From: Hyphomonadaceae bacterium
GTDB taxonomy: Bacteria; Pseudomonadota; Alphaproteobacteria; Caulobacterales; Aquidulcibacteraceae
NCBI GenBank assembly: GCA_003526465.1
Contig: DPWD01000356.1
Span: forward strand, 1-5,800
Length of the DNA: 5,800 bases
Direction of reading: 5' to 3'
Under the pieces are notes generated by a model. That model was not told where the DNA came from and searched no databases. It saw only the letters and a program-made list of their open reading frames with translations. Positions 5,731 to 5,800 of the stretch are shown here, piece after piece (within the stretch, counting starts at the first letter, position 1; each line of letters opens with the position of its first letter). A program made the translations under genes and the position numbers.

Positions 5731-5756
5731 AAAAAAATGCGGGGCGGGAGCCCCGC
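5731..5756 (-). terminator. Intrinsic terminator for minus-strand transcription
   Basis: On the minus strand a perfect seven-base GC stem (GCGGGGC/GCCCCGC, four-base loop, 5756-5739) is followed after one A by seven Ts (5737-5731). This is a textbook Rho-independent layout. It predicts a minus-strand transcript entering from beyond 5800, convergent with pmbA-DUF4170. The hairpin is also the right-hand copy of the palindromic element, so it may be a repeat that happens to terminate. Confidence 0.65.
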
Positions 5757-5766
5757 GCTCCAACCT
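5738..5766 (-). repeat. Palindromic element, minus-strand copy
   Basis: Read on the minus strand from 5766, the element is AGGTTGGAGC followed by GCGGGGC-TCCC-GCCCCGC (5756-5739) and a closing A. Flank, stem length and TCCC loop are the same as in the copy at 5678-5706. Unlike that copy it is followed by seven Ts. Confidence 0.75.
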
Positions 5767-5800
5767 CCAAAGGTCTACGCTTCACCCCACCCCCTGCCCC

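Larger units (their letters stand above)
5644..5800. repeat. Long imperfect palindrome centred on 5722, cut by window end
   Basis: The outer arms are a perfect 16-base inverted repeat, GGGGCAGGGGGTGGGG (5644-5659) against 5785-5800. The inner arms are 29-base inverted copies (5678-5706 and 5738-5766). Both pairs share the same centre, 5722, with equal spacing, so this is one inverted duplication with arms of at least 63 bases. By hand count 49 of 63 arm positions match, and the middle segment (5660-5677) is the most diverged. The left arm continues leftward into CACCCTCCCC (5624-5633). The right arm leaves the window. The remaining bases 5593-5643 show no gene. Confidence 0.8.

Noticed and set aside
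5624..5800. CRISPR array or insertion-sequence end
   Set aside because: Copies are inverted rather than direct repeats with spacers, and no transposase reading frame is adjacent in the window.

Overview
The window is GC-rich and compact. It looks like the chromosome of an alphaproteobacterium, perhaps of the Caulobacterales/Hyphomonadaceae type. The pointers are a DUF4170 protein (a largely alphaproteobacterial family) directly behind pmbA, strong GC bias at third codon positions with many long antisense shadow reading frames, and short G/C-rich palindromic repeats between operons. The genus is inference. There are eight protein genes and one likely small membrane protein. I see no tRNA, rRNA, CRISPR array, transposase or phage gene.

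Layout. On the minus strand, 908 to 19 holds a Crp/Fnr-type regulator followed by a 64-residue DUF2892 (YgaP-type) membrane protein, probably one operon. A striking nested inverted repeat straddles the regulator's stop codon. Divergently, on the plus strand, 950 to 2552 holds a three-histidine-box fatty acid desaturase followed 19 bases later by a METTL20/ETFB-type lysine methyltransferase homologue. The convergent gap 2553-2725 contains two inverted copies of a REP-like palindromic repeat. On the minus strand, 3391 to 2726 holds a small single-span membrane protein and a cysteine-containing lipoprotein. A perfect hairpin between them buries the lipoprotein's ribosome binding site. On the plus strand from 3546 come a MAPEG family membrane protein, pmbA (tldE) and a DUF4170 gene; the last two are only 10 bases apart. 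The right end (5593-5800) is non-coding. It is dominated by a long imperfect palindrome centred on base 5722 that runs off the window and contains a minus-strand intrinsic terminator.

How the parts may work together. The regulator and DUF2892 protein form one unit. The regulator lacks an FNR-type N-terminal iron-sulphur cysteine cluster and an obvious cAMP cassette, but carries two cysteines in its sensor domain. The desaturase and methyltransferase both touch fatty-acid metabolism, since ETF accepts electrons from acyl-CoA dehydrogenases, but this link is inference. PmbA/TldE normally works with TldD, which is not in this window.

I found no convincing new multi-gene system. The most interesting material is structural: the palindrome at 5644-5800, whose two inner copies differ almost only by compensated base pairs; the SD-sequestering hairpin at 3201-3223; and the nested hairpin at 256-292.
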